From Rhodanobacteraceae bacterium (GTDB taxonomy: Bacteria; Pseudomonadota; Gammaproteobacteria; Xanthomonadales; Xanthomonadaceae), in contig JACKOX010000001.1 in assembly GCA_024233975.1 (NCBI GenBank), positions 124,001-188,000 of the forward strand: a stretch of DNA of 64,000 nucleotides, written 5' to 3'. The notes beneath the pieces were generated by a model. That model was given only the letters and a program-made list of their open reading frames with translations, was not told the origin of the DNA and made no database searches. The translations under genes were made by a program, and so were the position numbers. This document shows, in pieces, positions 8,033 through 18,648 of the stretch (its first letter is position 1; every line of letters begins with the position of its first letter).

Positions 8033-10114
8033 ATGACGAGCTCCCCTGCGACACCCACCGCCTTCCTGCTGCAGCGCCTTCCCGGCATCGCGCTGCTGGT
8101 CGTCCTGACCCTGCTGGCCATCTGGCGGGTGTCTGTCGGTACGCGACTGGACAGCTTTACCCTCGACGAGGCCTGGCATATCGCCGCCGGCGTCGCCTAC
8201 CAGCGCGGCGGTGACATGCACCTGAACCCGGAGCATCCGCCGCTGGTGAAGCGCTGGGTCGGCGCGTGGATGCCTGCTGACGTCCGGCTCGGGGAAGAAC
8301 CCGTGCTGACCGAGAAAGAGCAGGAGCGGCAGTGGGTGGAGCAGCAGATTTACCTCGAGAACGACTCCGCACGGGTGCAGGCACGGGCGCGGCTGGCGAT
8401 GTTCGCCTTCCATGGCGTTCTGCTGCTGGTTCTGGGATTCCTGCTATGGCGCGCCGCGGGGTTCTTCTGGGCAGCTGGCACGCTGGCCTTCGTCGCGCTG
8501 GAGCCAACCCTCGGCGCGCACTTCCCGGTGGTGATGACCGATGGTCCGCTCGCCTTCACGCTGGTTCCGGCGGCGGTGGCGGCTGCCCTGCTCTGCGCGA
8601 ACTGGCAATGGCGCTGGAGCCTGCTGCTGGGACTGCTTACGGGACTCGCGCTGACAGCCAAGCATTCGGCGCTGGCGGGACTGGCCGGCCTCGGCCTGCT
8701 GCTGCTCGGCGCAGCGTTGTGGGGACTGCGCCGGGGTGGAGTGCGCGAAGTCCTGCGCCGGGGACTGCACCTGCTGGTCAGTGGCGTGCTGGCGCTGACC
8801 ATTCTGTGGGCCTTGTATGGTTTCCGCTACCACGCCGATCACGACGGCAGCGATCCGTTCAATCGTTCGCTGGAGCAGAAGATCGAGGAGGTGCACAGCC
8901 CGTTGCTGAAAGCCAGCCTGGAGCTTGCGGACCGCAGCCACCTGTTGCCACGCGCCTACCTGTGGGGTCTGGCCGATACCGTGCGCACCGGCGTGCAGGG
9001 CCGCGCCATCATGCGGCACCTGATCTGGGGTCGGGAATACGAGGGGCGCACGCCCTGGTTCACCTGGCCGGCCATCATCGCGGCGAAGCTGCCGCTGGCC
9101 CTGTCGGCATTGGCACTGCTGGGTCTCGCGCTGGTTCTGCGGGAGCGGCAATTGCCACCGTCCACGCGCTGGATGCTCGCCGCGCTGACCGCGATCAGCG
9201 CGACGCACCTCGCCGCATTGATGGTGTCCCCGGCCGCCTGGGGCGGCATCCGTCATGCCACGCCACTGCTGCTGGTAATCGCGATCTGCGGCGGCGCGGC
9301 GGCAGCCCTTGCATGGCGCCGCCGCTCCCGCGTGATCGCCGCACTTGCGGGCATCCTCTACGTGGCGGCACTGGCCATGACGATTACCGCGCCCCGTCTG
9401 TGGGAGTACGCCAACGAAATGGCCGGCGGCAGCCACGAGGCCTGGCGCTATTTCAAGAATGAAGGCATCGACTTGGGTCAGCGCTTCAACGAGATCCGCG
9501 ATTTCTACCGCGAGCGCATTGAACCCAGTGGCGAGCCGTTCTACGTCGACTACTGGATGGCCATCCCCGAACAGTGGGAGGCGGCGGGCGTGCAGCGGGT
9601 GCGTCGGGTGGAAACGCTGGATGACAGCAACACCGAAGGCCACTACGCCGGCTGGTTCATGTGCGCCAACAGCGCGAGGCTTCCCGTGCCGCAGCAGGAC
9701 TGGAACCCCGACGAGGTGTTTCGCGACCTGACGCTGGTCGCCGAACTGGGCGAAATCGGTATCTGGCACGGCAGCCAGACCGATCCCAAGCTTCGCGCGG
9801 ATGCCATGACGGGGCGGGTCCGGCGATACCTTTATACCGAGGCCGGCGATGACTGGGCCAAGGTCGCCCAGCGCCTGGCCGAAGTGGTCGCGGTGCTGCC
9901 GCGCGACGGCTTTGCCTGGCTGGAACTGGGCAACGCCCGCCTGCGGCTGGGGGACTTCGACGGTGCCGAACAGGCCTGGCGGGACATGCTGTCGCAGAAA
10001 GGCGATCAGCTCGACCCCGCGCTGCAGCAAGAAATCCGGGGCCATATCGAAGCGCTGGAAAAAGGCGGCCAGCCGGAGCTGGTCAAGCCGATCCGCAATC
10101 CCTGGCTGGAGTAG
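8033..10114 (+). CDS. GT39/PMT-like membrane glycosyltransferase with C-terminal TPR-like region
   Basis: 693 residues. An N-terminal helix is followed by FTLDEAWHIAAG, whose Asp45-Glu46 matches the catalytic acid pair of GT-C enzymes of the PMT/ArnT kind, and by LNPEHPPLVKRW, the usual second motif. About ten to eleven membrane helices follow to about residue 460. A soluble tail then ends in a TPR-like stretch (AWLELGNARLRLGDFDGAEQAW). Inference: it transfers a sugar from a polyprenyl-phosphate donor in the periplasm; acceptor unknown. Divergent from amn. Confidence 0.78.
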   Translation: MTSSPATPTAFLLQRLPGIALLVVLTLLAIWRVSVGTRLDSFTLDEAWHIAAGVAYQRGGDMHLNPEHPPLVKRWVGAWMPADVRLGEEPVLTEKEQERQWVEQQIYLENDSARVQARARLAMFAFHGVLLLVLGFLLWRAAGFFWAAGTLAFVALEPTLGAHFPVVMTDGPLAFTLVPAAVAAALLCANWQWRWSLLLGLLTGLALTAKHSALAGLAGLGLLLLGAALWGLRRGGVREVLRRGLHLLVSGVLALTILWALYGFRYHADHDGSDPFNRSLEQKIEEVHSPLLKASLELADRSHLLPRAYLWGLADTVRTGVQGRAIMRHLIWGREYEGRTPWFTWPAIIAAKLPLALSALALLGLALVLRERQLPPSTRWMLAALTAISATHLAALMVSPAAWGGIRHATPLLLVIAICGGAAAALAWRRRSRVIAALAGILYVAALAMTITAPRLWEYANEMAGGSHEAWRYFKNEGIDLGQRFNEIRDFYRERIEPSGEPFYVDYWMAIPEQWEAAGVQRVRRVETLDDSNTEGHYAGWFMCANSARLPVPQQDWNPDEVFRDLTLVAELGEIGIWHGSQTDPKLRADAMTGRVRRYLYTEAGDDWAKVAQRLAEVVAVLPRDGFAWLELGNARLRLGDFDGAEQAWRDMLSQKGDQLDPALQQEIRGHIEALEKGGQPELVKPIRNPWLE

Positions 10115-10322
10115 GCAGACGTCGCCGATGCCGGATGACGGCGTCGTCCAGCTTCGCATGCTCCTTGTCCCCTGAACCCGGGAATTTCCGTTTCTACCGG
10201 AAACCCTTGGCGACGGACTTGGCGGGCATGCGCGGCATTTTTCTCCCGAGATGGCAGACACGAACCGGATCCGGGCGACCGGGCTACACTGCCGACTCTG
10301 CGACAACTCGGCGAGGGTGCGG

Positions 10323-10889
10323 ATGGGCGAGGTCAGCGTGCTGTTGGCGGCGGCGAACGCGGGCGATCGCGCGGCCGGCGACCGGGCCTTCGAGCTGGTC
10401 TACGCCGACCTCAAGCGGCTGGCGCGGCGACAGCTGCGGATCGCATCGCCCGGCCACGGCGCCACCTCGCTGGTCCACGAAGCCTGGCTCAAGCTGGCGC
10501 GGCCCGACGCCATGAACGTCAACGACCGCGAGCATTTCTTCGCCCTCGCCGCACGGGCCATGCGCCAGCTGGTGATCGACCACGCGCGCAACCGCGCCGC
10601 GGTAAAGCGCGGCAGCGGGCAGATCGACGAAGACCTTGACGCCGTCGCCACGCGCGTCGGCAGCGTGGGCGACACCGACCGACTGCTGGAACTCGACCAG
10701 GCCCTTGAGCGGCTGGGCGCCATGGAACCGCAACTGGTCCGGCTCGTCGAGATGCGCTTCTTTGCCGGCCTGGAACTGAGCGAGATCGCCGACGTCTCCG
10801 GGCGTTCGGAGCGTTCGCTCAAGCGCGACTGGCGCAAGGCGCGCGCCGTGCTGCACGCCAACCTTGATGGAAGCGACCTGCATGACTGA
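10323..10889 (+). CDS. ECF-type RNA polymerase sigma factor, TIGR02999 family
   Basis: 188 residues. Starting at ATG 10323 gives the normal N-terminus of the family (MGEVSVLLAAANAGD, then FELVYADLKRLARRQLR). Region 2 runs to about residue 90 (TSLVHEAWLKL, RAMRQLVIDHAR) and region 4 lies at residues 135-180 (LELSEIADVSGRSERSLKRDW, a helix-turn-helix). An in-frame start at 10251 would add an unrelated leader and is rejected. The gene overlaps the kinase gene by 8 nt. In this family the sigma gene commonly sits with a Ser/Thr kinase thought to be its partner. Confidence 0.9.
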   Translation: MGEVSVLLAAANAGDRAAGDRAFELVYADLKRLARRQLRIASPGHGATSLVHEAWLKLARPDAMNVNDREHFFALAARAMRQLVIDHARNRAAVKRGSGQIDEDLDAVATRVGSVGDTDRLLELDQALERLGAMEPQLVRLVEMRFFAGLELSEIADVSGRSERSLKRDWRKARAVLHANLDGSDLHD

Positions 10890-13545
10890 TGCCGACTGGA
10901 CGCGCGTTTCCGCGCTCCTTGATGAACTGTTCGATCTCGATGCCGACGCCTGCGCGGCGCGACTGGCGCAGATTGCCGGCGACGACCCGGCCCTCGCGGC
11001 CCGGCTGCAGAAAATGCTCGATGCCGACGCCGTCAGTGGCCTGCTCGACGAAGGCATCGCGCGCGTCGCGCCCACGGTGATGGAGCGACTGTCCGATGCC
11101 GAAACCGACACCAGCCACGCGGGTTCCAGCGCGGCGCTCGCCGGTCGCCAGCTCGGCCACTACCGGCTGGTCGAGCGCATTGGCGCCGGCGGCATGGGCG
11201 AGGTCTGGCGCGGCGAGCGGGTCGACGATTTCGAACAGGCGGTGGCGATCAAGCTGATCCGCCCGCTGATGGACAGCCCGGCGCTGCGTGAACGCTTCAG
11301 CCGCGAACGCCGCATTCTGGCGCGGCTCGATCATCCCAACATTGCCCGGCTGCTCGACGGCGGCGTCGCCGAGGACGGCACGCCCTGGTACGCCATGGAG
11401 TTCGTCCGCGGCGAGGACATCGTCAGCCACGCGCAGCAGCACGAACTCGACGCCCGCGCCCGCGTGGAACTGCTGCTGCAGGTCTGCGACGCCACCGCGC
11501 AGGCGCAGTCACTGCTGATCGTGCATCGTGACCTGAAGCCATCGAACCTGCTGGTCGACGGCGCTGGTCGCGTCCGCGTGCTGGATTTCGGCATCGCCCG
11601 ACTGCTGGATGACAGTCTCGAATCCCGACTGACCGGCACCGGCATCCGCGTCTACTCGCCGGCCTACGCGGCGCCCGAGCAGATCCGCGGCGACGCGGTT
11701 GGCACCGCCGCGGATGTGTTCGCGCTGGGCGCGGTGCTGTTCGAACTGCTGACCGGCGCACCGCCGCATCCGCAGCGCAGCGCAGCGCCCGAGCGCCTGC
11801 TGGCCAGCCTCGAGCACGAGACCGCACCGCGGCCCAGCCAGAGCTTGCGGGAACGCAGCCGCGAAACTGGCGAACTGCGCGCCTCCCAATTCGCCCGCGA
11901 ACTGGATGGCGATCTCGACCTGATCGTCGCCACCGCGCTGCATCCGGATCCGGCGCGACGCTATGCCGGCGCCGCCCAGCTGGCCGATGACCTGCGCCGG
12001 TGGCTCGATGGCCGCCCCATTGCCGCGCGCGCCGATACCGCCGGCTACCGCATGCGCCGCTTCGTCACCCGTCACCGGCTGGCAGTGGGCAGTGCCAGCG
12101 CCGTGCTGCTGGCCCTGGTCGCCGGGCTGGGCATGGCCTTGTGGCAGGGCAGCGTGGCCCGTGAACAGGCTGCGCGCGCCGATGCCGAGGCGCAGCGCGC
12201 CGAAGCCGAGGCCGCACAGGCGCGCGGCCAGGCCGAACGCACGCGAAAGGTCAAGGAGTTCCTCGTTTCCATTTTCGTTCCAGTCGACCCGCTACAGCGC
12301 GGCGAGGACGCGCCGCAAACCCTGGAGCAGGCGTTCGACGCGGCGCTCGCGCGCGCCAGGGACGAACTGTCGGACGACCCGATCCTGCAGGCCGACGTGC
12401 TCGACGACTTCGGCGAGATCCTCGCCAATCGCGGCAATCTCGATGACGCAGCCGCCCTGTTCGAGCAGGCCATCCACGTCGCGGAATCAGCCTACGGACC
12501 CACCCATCCGGTGCTTGCCGAATCGCTGATCAATCGCGCGATGGTCGCCTACATGGGCGGCCACGCCAAGGCGGCGCTGCCGGACATCGAGCGCGCCGTC
12601 AGCATCCTGGAAGCGGATGACGGCGGCGACCCGCTGGCCCTGCCGGTGGCTTTGAACGGCCTCGCCGTGCTGCGCAACGCCATAGGCGATGCAAATGGTG
12701 CACGCGAAGCCTCACGCCGCGTTCTGACCGCGTTTCGCGAGCGCGCACCCGGGCACCCGCGCATGATCCAGGCGCTGTCCAACGAGGCGTTCACGGCGCT
12801 CGCACAAGGCGAACGAGACCATGCCGAATCCCTTCTGGAAGAGGCCGAAGCCCTAGTATTGCAGCACTTCGGCGACGCTTCGCCAACGCTGTGGCCCATC
12901 CTCGACAATCGCGCCAACATCGCCTACCAGCGTGGCGATTTCGCCACCCAGGAAACACTCACCCGCCGCGCCCTCCAGCTCGCCGAAAGCAACTTCCCCG
13001 GCGACCACAAGTGGGTGGCGCAGTCGATGGCCGACCTTGGCAAGCAGCAGGCGCGCAGCGGAAATCTGGACGAAGCCGAAGCGACACTGCGCGCGGCGCT
13101 GGCAATGATGCAGCGGCTGGCGGATCCCGGTGACCAGCCGATAGCCGGCGACCGTCTCGCCCAGGTGCAAGCCAGGCGAGGCGAGGTGGAAGCCGCCATG
13201 ACCACGCTGGACAAGGCGCTTGGTGGCTGTATCGAGACGCAGTCGGAAAACGCCGCTGACTGCCTGCTGATCCGCGGGCATCGTGCCGCCATGCTTGCGG
13301 TTGCCGGGCGCGCCGCCGAAGGCCTGACCGAAGCGGATGCGGCATTGAGCGCGCTAGGGGAGGACGCAAGCCTTTTCGAGCAACGCAGCGAAGTCCATCA
13401 AGCGCGGGCAACCGCACTGGCCAAGCTCGGACGACGCGACGAAGCGCTGGCCGCGCAGAATCAGGCCATCGCGCTCCTCCGTGATGGATTTGGCCCGGAA
13501 CACCCGCTGACACGGCAGGCGCAGGCCGCGAGGGTTACCCCTTAG
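10882..13545 (+). CDS. Transmembrane Ser/Thr protein kinase with periplasmic TPR domain
   Basis: 887 residues from ATG 10882. The kinase domain starts near residue 92 (LVERIGAGGMGEVWRG glycine loop). The catalytic loop HRDLKPSN is at 215-222 and DFG at 235-237, so it looks active. A single membrane helix lies near residues 400-421. The part beyond it carries an Ala/Glu-rich coiled stretch and then TPRs of the Kinesin-light-chain style (YGPTHPVLAESLINRAMV, FGPEHPLTRQAQA). Such kinases are known partners of TIGR02999 sigma factors. Inference: it senses an envelope signal and controls the sigma factor, perhaps for the secreted proteins downstream. Confidence 0.88.
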   Translation: MTDADWTRVSALLDELFDLDADACAARLAQIAGDDPALAARLQKMLDADAVSGLLDEGIARVAPTVMERLSDAETDTSHAGSSAALAGRQLGHYRLVERIGAGGMGEVWRGERVDDFEQAVAIKLIRPLMDSPALRERFSRERRILARLDHPNIARLLDGGVAEDGTPWYAMEFVRGEDIVSHAQQHELDARARVELLLQVCDATAQAQSLLIVHRDLKPSNLLVDGAGRVRVLDFGIARLLDDSLESRLTGTGIRVYSPAYAAPEQIRGDAVGTAADVFALGAVLFELLTGAPPHPQRSAAPERLLASLEHETAPRPSQSLRERSRETGELRASQFARELDGDLDLIVATALHPDPARRYAGAAQLADDLRRWLDGRPIAARADTAGYRMRRFVTRHRLAVGSASAVLLALVAGLGMALWQGSVAREQAARADAEAQRAEAEAAQARGQAERTRKVKEFLVSIFVPVDPLQRGEDAPQTLEQAFDAALARARDELSDDPILQADVLDDFGEILANRGNLDDAAALFEQAIHVAESAYGPTHPVLAESLINRAMVAYMGGHAKAALPDIERAVSILEADDGGDPLALPVALNGLAVLRNAIGDANGAREASRRVLTAFRERAPGHPRMIQALSNEAFTALAQGERDHAESLLEEAEALVLQHFGDASPTLWPILDNRANIAYQRGDFATQETLTRRALQLAESNFPGDHKWVAQSMADLGKQQARSGNLDEAEATLRAALAMMQRLADPGDQPIAGDRLAQVQARRGEVEAAMTTLDKALGGCIETQSENAADCLLIRGHRAAMLAVAGRAAEGLTEADAALSALGEDASLFEQRSEVHQARATALAKLGRRDEALAAQNQAIALLRDGFGPEHPLTRQAQAARVTP

Positions 13546-13645
13546 TCGTTTCCCGACCAGACGCCCACTTTCGCCCGGTTGGCCCCTGTTCGACGAATTC
13601 TCCGTTTCCCCCTTCAGCACCTCACGAGAAGCAGGAGACGGTCCC

Positions 13646-16600
13646 ATGTTCCACGCCGCCCCAAGTCACCATCGGCGCCAGCCAGGCCGTTTCTTCGCGC
13701 TGTGTTTCGCCGCCCTGCTCTCGCTGTTCGTGCTGCCTACACGGGCGCAGTTCACCCTGCCCGGCACGCTGTCGGTGAGCCCGTCCGCCGCCACCGGCGG
13801 CGGCACCGTCCTGCTCGGCGCCACACACCTGGCCGACGGCCGCTACGTGGTCATCATCAAGAACGCCTCCGTCAGCGCCACGCTGCTGGACATGCCCGGC
13901 GGCACCGGCCAGCTGCAGGAATACGTCACCCTGCCGACACTGGCCGCCGGCAGCTACACCGTCGAACTGCGCATCGACGGCAACCTGACGCAGAGCCGCA
14001 GCTACCGGGTCCTGCCGCCGCTGACGGTCACGCCGTCCACCGCGTCACCGCGCGCGGGCAATTCCTTCGGCTTCAGCGTCAGTGGACTCACCGATGGCAC
14101 GCTGAGCCTGGTCTATGCCGGCAAGGTCGCCTTCGGGCCGGTGAATGTGTCGGCCGGCAGCTTCAGCGGCAAGTTCACCCTGCCCACTGACCGCCCGGCC
14201 AGCCTGCCGGCATCGGTGGTCCTGGAAGCACGCAATGCCATCGGAAAGACGGCGCCACGGGTCGGTTCCACCACGCTGTCCGTGCAGACGCCGAATCGCA
14301 GTCCGTTCATCCAGGTCGGCAGCAGCACCCCGCCCAGCAGCATCAACCTGCGCGATCCGCTGTCGATGAGTGGCAACGTCGTCATCAACGACCTCGATCC
14401 CGCCGATTCGGATGTCCAATACTGGTGGCGCGATCAGATTGGCCGCGTGGTGCCGATGGGCGCGCAACTGTCCAGCGTGCAAGCCAACGGCCAGTTCACC
14501 GCCGCCATGCGCGCGCCTCAGCTGGCGACGTTGTCCGCCTGGCGGGCGGAAGGCAGCGGCAGCGTGTTCGCCGTTGGCAAGATCAAGGATCACCAGGGGA
14601 ACCTGCAGCAGCATCCCTCGCCTTGGCAGAACCTGAGCGTTGATCCCGCGTTCAACGACACGGTGGACATCACCCTGCGCCTGCGTGGCAGCGACGGCCT
14701 GCCCATCGAAGGCGCCCGCGTGGTGCTGCGCACGGACAACCTGGAGGACCTGTATCCGCCGAACAGCAACAAGGCGCCGGTACGCATCGACGGTGGGGCG
14801 AATCCGGTCGCCGTGCCCTCGCAGTTCGACGCATTGCCCGTCAACGATGAAATCGTCGGCTGCCCGGACGATCTGGAACGTCAGGCCACCAACGCCAGCG
14901 GCAACGCCACCTTCAGCTTCGGTCTGGCCTTGCCGCAGGGTGCGGTCAACATCGACGGCAGCGGACCGCCGCCGATGGCCACCATTGCGCCCACCGAGCA
15001 GTGCGTCAGCCCGGACATCAATACACCCGAGCTGTGCACACTGATCGACCCGGCTGCCATCAACGTCCATATTGAGGTGATCGCAGCGCACACCGGCTAC
15101 GGCTGGCTGACCACCGACAGCATCGCCAACAGCGGCTATGTCCGCGAGTTCCCATTGACCATCGACCTGCGCATCGATCGCTACACGCGCCATATCGACA
15201 GCAAGGTCTGCGTGCCCGACACCAACCCCACCGACGCCATTCTGACTGCGTGCGAGGAAGGCGGTGCCGATGGCGACCAGGTCATGGACCTGGTGCTGCC
15301 CAAGCTCGCCAACAGCGGCCTGCAGCTGGCGGCGCCCAGATGGGGGCTCGCCTATCGCGACACGCTCGCCGGCGGCGTGATCGTCTATCAGCCGTTGCCG
15401 GACCTGGGCGACTTCGACGGCAAGGCCAGTTTCGTTCCGCCAACGCCGGCTGCGCGCACGTTCTCCATCGGCTATGTGCGTGGCGCCGGCAACGCGCTGT
15501 CTGGCGCCGAACTGCATCTGGTGGGACGTGCACAGCCCATCATGTTGACCAACACTGACGAGCAGTTCAGCTGCGATGCGGCCGCCACCGAATACTTGAC
15601 CGCCGCCCTGCCAGCCGACGTGCTCGAAGGTCTGCGCTTCCCGCGCAAGGTGTTTGGCATCACCGGGGATTCGCTGTACGGCTGGGTGGTCGCCCACGAA
15701 GAAGGCACCAGCCGCACCGGCGTGCGCGCCTTCCGCATTGATTTCAAACGGCCTTCCGCCGCCATCGCCAGCACGGCGTCGCTGCCAGGCGTGCAGGTGC
15801 GCATCCAGGATCCGCATTCGGTGCGGGTCACCGTGCCACCCAACGACGCCACCGGAAAAACCGATACCGGCGCGGCGCATGCCAGCGGTTGTGGCGACCC
15901 CGAATGCGATGGTTACGACGAACTCAAGAACAAGACCAACAGCGCCACGGCGCACCTCGACCAGCAGTTCTGCCTGCCCGAAGGCACAACGGTCTGCGGC
16001 AGCGTCAGCGGGGTCAACAGCAGCCACACGCAGTACAACCGTGAGCCACCAGCGCCACCGCCCGGCGAACTATTTGTCGGCGGCGATGCCGGCCAGTCCA
16101 CCGCGCGCCACTGGGAAACCCTGTACGACCTCACCATCCCGCTGTTCCGCTGGTACTGGGGCGTTCCCGAAGTGTTCTCGGCGCGGGTGTTTGCCGATCT
16201 CGGCATCAAGGCCGAATACCTCCTCGCCTATGCGATGAAGCCGCTGGAACCGCGCAATAGCTATGTCGAAACCGGCGGCAGACTCGACATCTATGTCCCT
16301 ATCGGTGTGGATGTATCGGTACTGATGGGCATTCTGGTCGATGCCGGCGCGATGATCACCGTCGCGCTGCAGGGCGAAGTGGTCGGACGCGCGAATGCGG
16401 ACGCGACGACTTGTGTCGATGAAAGCCTCAACTTCCGCATGGACTTCGACTACTGGGTGGAGATCGGCTGTCCCATCGATTTCCCACTGGATCCCACCTG
16501 CTGGATTCCCAACATCGAGGGCAGCGAGAACATCTTCCGCAAGGTCATCAGCGAGACCAACGGCTGCCTCAACCGTCCCGCCTCGGGCAACGCCTGGAAC

Positions 16601-18637
16601 CTGCTGACGCAGGAGCTGGACAAGGCCGCCAGCGGCCACGCCACGGGCAAGGCCAATCCGGAGATGATCGTCAGGCCAGCGGATCGGCGCGCAATGAACC
16701 GCCATCCGGCACTGGCCGTGGACAGCGCCGGCAACCAGCTGCTGCTGTACGTCAACAGCCTCGGCAAGCTGGTCGCCGCGCACACACCGGTCGATGGCGT
16801 GGCTGATACCGCACAGCTCAGCGACGGCTGGGGCATCCGTGACGTGGCAGTGATGCACTACGGCGTGGATCGCGCCGTGGCCGTGTGGGCCGAAAGCGAC
16901 CTGCGCGCGGCTCCCGCTCCCGGCGATGATCTTGCCCGCCATCAGTTCCTGCGCTTTGCCGTGTTCGATGGCATGACCTGGACGGCAGCCGACGACCTCA
17001 CCGCACCCGGCTACGGCGAAGGCGGCGTGCGCCTGGCGCGCTGCCTGCCGCGTCCGGCCTTCTACCGCCAGGACTGCAGCGGCAACAAGGTCAGCCTGGT
17101 GTTCCAGCGCAACACGGCGCGCGTCACCGGCGGCGAGTCACACATTTACCTGAGTGATTTCGACGGCGTCAGCTGGAGCAGTCCACGGCGCGTAGACCAG
17201 AGCGGCAGCTTCAACATCACACCGGCGATCGCCTACCAGAACGCCGTGCCAGTCGTGGCCTGGGTACGTTACGCGCCGGACGCGGTCGATCTCTCCGACA
17301 TCGACAAGCGCAATCTGGCCATGCGCACCATGGACGGGCTCGCCATCGAGCAGGTCGATACCCGCAATTCGCGCGTGGCGCAGCCGGACCTCGCCACCAC
17401 CAGCAACGGCCGGCTGGCGCTGGCCTTCACCCGCGCCGCCGTCAACGATGCCTTCATCGGCACGCGGCAAGGGCTGCAAATCGGCTATCGCGACTGCAGC
17501 AGCAGTCCCTGCCTGATTCGCGCCTTTGCGGTGAAGGACGCGCACGGACGATTGGTCTATGGCGAACGCCCACGCGTGGTCGCCAATGACAGCGATGGCG
17601 TCAACGTGATTTTCCGCGCGCTGAGCGTTGGCGCACTGCCCGGCGTTGCCGATCCGGAAAACAACCGCATGCCGGACGATCCGGTCGGCATCCGCGAGAG
17701 CCGCGGCGAGCTGCTCAACATCGTTTCCGGCCTCACCGCCAACCAGACCCGCGTGCAGCTGCAGAGCAACGACGGTGGCGGCCACCTGCAACCGGCGGTG
17801 GCTTTCAACGCGGCGTCGGGCCAGGTGGTCACGGTCAGCACCCTGCTGCCGGCCATCGGCAACACCATCGTCGCCAAGCGCGACAGCGATGTGCGGCTGC
17901 TGGCGAAGACCACGGCGCTGGACGACGGCCTGCAGATGGCCACGCTGCCGGCACTGCCGGATCTCGCCATGGAGTCGCTGGAGAGCAGCGCCACCCAACT
18001 GACGCCGGGCGACGATATCAGCGTGCACGTCAGCGTGATCAATGCCGGCAATGCGTGGACGCCGGATGCCAATCGTTCGGCCACGCTGCGCCTGTACTGG
18101 GACACGCCGCAGACCCGCGAGACCTTGTACGGCAACCTCGCCATCCCGACGCTGGCGCCGGGCCAGCGCTTCGAAACCGACCTGCAGATCCCGGTACCCG
18201 CCGACTTCCATGATGACGAGCGCCAGACCCTGCGTGCCGAACTGCTGGTGGAAGACCCGGACGGCGAGATCGATGGCGCCAACAACGGCGCGGCGCTGTC
18301 CATCGGCGGCATGCCGGTGCCGCAGAACCTGCATGCGGTGAGTGCGGCGGGCTCGCGAATCGTCAACCTGACCTGGGATGACCCCGAGGACAGCCGCGTC
18401 GCCGGCTACCGCATCTGGGTCGACGGTCCCGACGGCACGCCGATGCCGATGGGCAGCAGCTTCAACCTCGGCTTCGCCGACCTGTCGGCGCTGTACGGGT
18501 TCGATCGCAGCTATCGCGTCAGCACCTACTCCGAGCGCGGCGTCGAATCGGAACTGTCGAAACCGCTGCGCGCCGCGCCGTCGCCAGCGATACTGGCGGG
18601 CGAAAGTGCCCACGTGTTCAGCGACAGCTTCGAGTAG
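13646..18637 (+). CDS. Very large secreted protein (1663 residues) with CARDB and FN3-like modules and -SFE tail
   Basis: A signal peptide ends near residue 34 (LFVLPTRAQF); AGGAGA lies 7 nt before the ATG. The N-terminal 350 residues are Ig-like, followed by an Ig-like module at about 335-520 (DGLPIEGARVVLRT). The middle, about 550-1010, is unrecognised and Cys-containing. Residues about 1020-1430 read like a propeller (RHPALAVDSAGNQLLLY and similar blocks). A CARDB module spans about 1437-1555 (NAGNAWTPDANRSATLRLYW) and an FN3-like module 1556-1645. The protein ends in HVFSDSFE. No catalytic motif was found. The next gene starts 11 nt downstream, so they are probably one transcript. Confidence 0.82.
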   Translation: MFHAAPSHHRRQPGRFFALCFAALLSLFVLPTRAQFTLPGTLSVSPSAATGGGTVLLGATHLADGRYVVIIKNASVSATLLDMPGGTGQLQEYVTLPTLAAGSYTVELRIDGNLTQSRSYRVLPPLTVTPSTASPRAGNSFGFSVSGLTDGTLSLVYAGKVAFGPVNVSAGSFSGKFTLPTDRPASLPASVVLEARNAIGKTAPRVGSTTLSVQTPNRSPFIQVGSSTPPSSINLRDPLSMSGNVVINDLDPADSDVQYWWRDQIGRVVPMGAQLSSVQANGQFTAAMRAPQLATLSAWRAEGSGSVFAVGKIKDHQGNLQQHPSPWQNLSVDPAFNDTVDITLRLRGSDGLPIEGARVVLRTDNLEDLYPPNSNKAPVRIDGGANPVAVPSQFDALPVNDEIVGCPDDLERQATNASGNATFSFGLALPQGAVNIDGSGPPPMATIAPTEQCVSPDINTPELCTLIDPAAINVHIEVIAAHTGYGWLTTDSIANSGYVREFPLTIDLRIDRYTRHIDSKVCVPDTNPTDAILTACEEGGADGDQVMDLVLPKLANSGLQLAAPRWGLAYRDTLAGGVIVYQPLPDLGDFDGKASFVPPTPAARTFSIGYVRGAGNALSGAELHLVGRAQPIMLTNTDEQFSCDAAATEYLTAALPADVLEGLRFPRKVFGITGDSLYGWVVAHEEGTSRTGVRAFRIDFKRPSAAIASTASLPGVQVRIQDPHSVRVTVPPNDATGKTDTGAAHASGCGDPECDGYDELKNKTNSATAHLDQQFCLPEGTTVCGSVSGVNSSHTQYNREPPAPPPGELFVGGDAGQSTARHWETLYDLTIPLFRWYWGVPEVFSARVFADLGIKAEYLLAYAMKPLEPRNSYVETGGRLDIYVPIGVDVSVLMGILVDAGAMITVALQGEVVGRANADATTCVDESLNFRMDFDYWVEIGCPIDFPLDPTCWIPNIEGSENIFRKVISETNGCLNRPASGNAWNLLTQELDKAASGHATGKANPEMIVRPADRRAMNRHPALAVDSAGNQLLLYVNSLGKLVAAHTPVDGVADTAQLSDGWGIRDVAVMHYGVDRAVAVWAESDLRAAPAPGDDLARHQFLRFAVFDGMTWTAADDLTAPGYGEGGVRLARCLPRPAFYRQDCSGNKVSLVFQRNTARVTGGESHIYLSDFDGVSWSSPRRVDQSGSFNITPAIAYQNAVPVVAWVRYAPDAVDLSDIDKRNLAMRTMDGLAIEQVDTRNSRVAQPDLATTSNGRLALAFTRAAVNDAFIGTRQGLQIGYRDCSSSPCLIRAFAVKDAHGRLVYGERPRVVANDSDGVNVIFRALSVGALPGVADPENNRMPDDPVGIRESRGELLNIVSGLTANQTRVQLQSNDGGGHLQPAVAFNAASGQVVTVSTLLPAIGNTIVAKRDSDVRLLAKTTALDDGLQMATLPALPDLAMESLESSATQLTPGDDISVHVSVINAGNAWTPDANRSATLRLYWDTPQTRETLYGNLAIPTLAPGQRFETDLQIPVPADFHDDERQTLRAELLVEDPDGEIDGANNGAALSIGGMPVPQNLHAVSAAGSRIVNLTWDDPEDSRVAGYRIWVDGPDGTPMPMGSSFNLGFADLSALYGFDRSYRVSTYSERGVESELSKPLRAAPSPAILAGESAHVFSDSFE

Positions 18638-18648
18638 GTGAGGTCTGA

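Noticed and set aside
14045..16027. A 660-codon open frame on the minus strand inside the giant secreted protein gene
   Set aside because: Composition (Val/Asp/Gly/His-rich without motifs) is that of an antisense shadow; the plus-strand frame has a signal peptide, ribosome site and domains.
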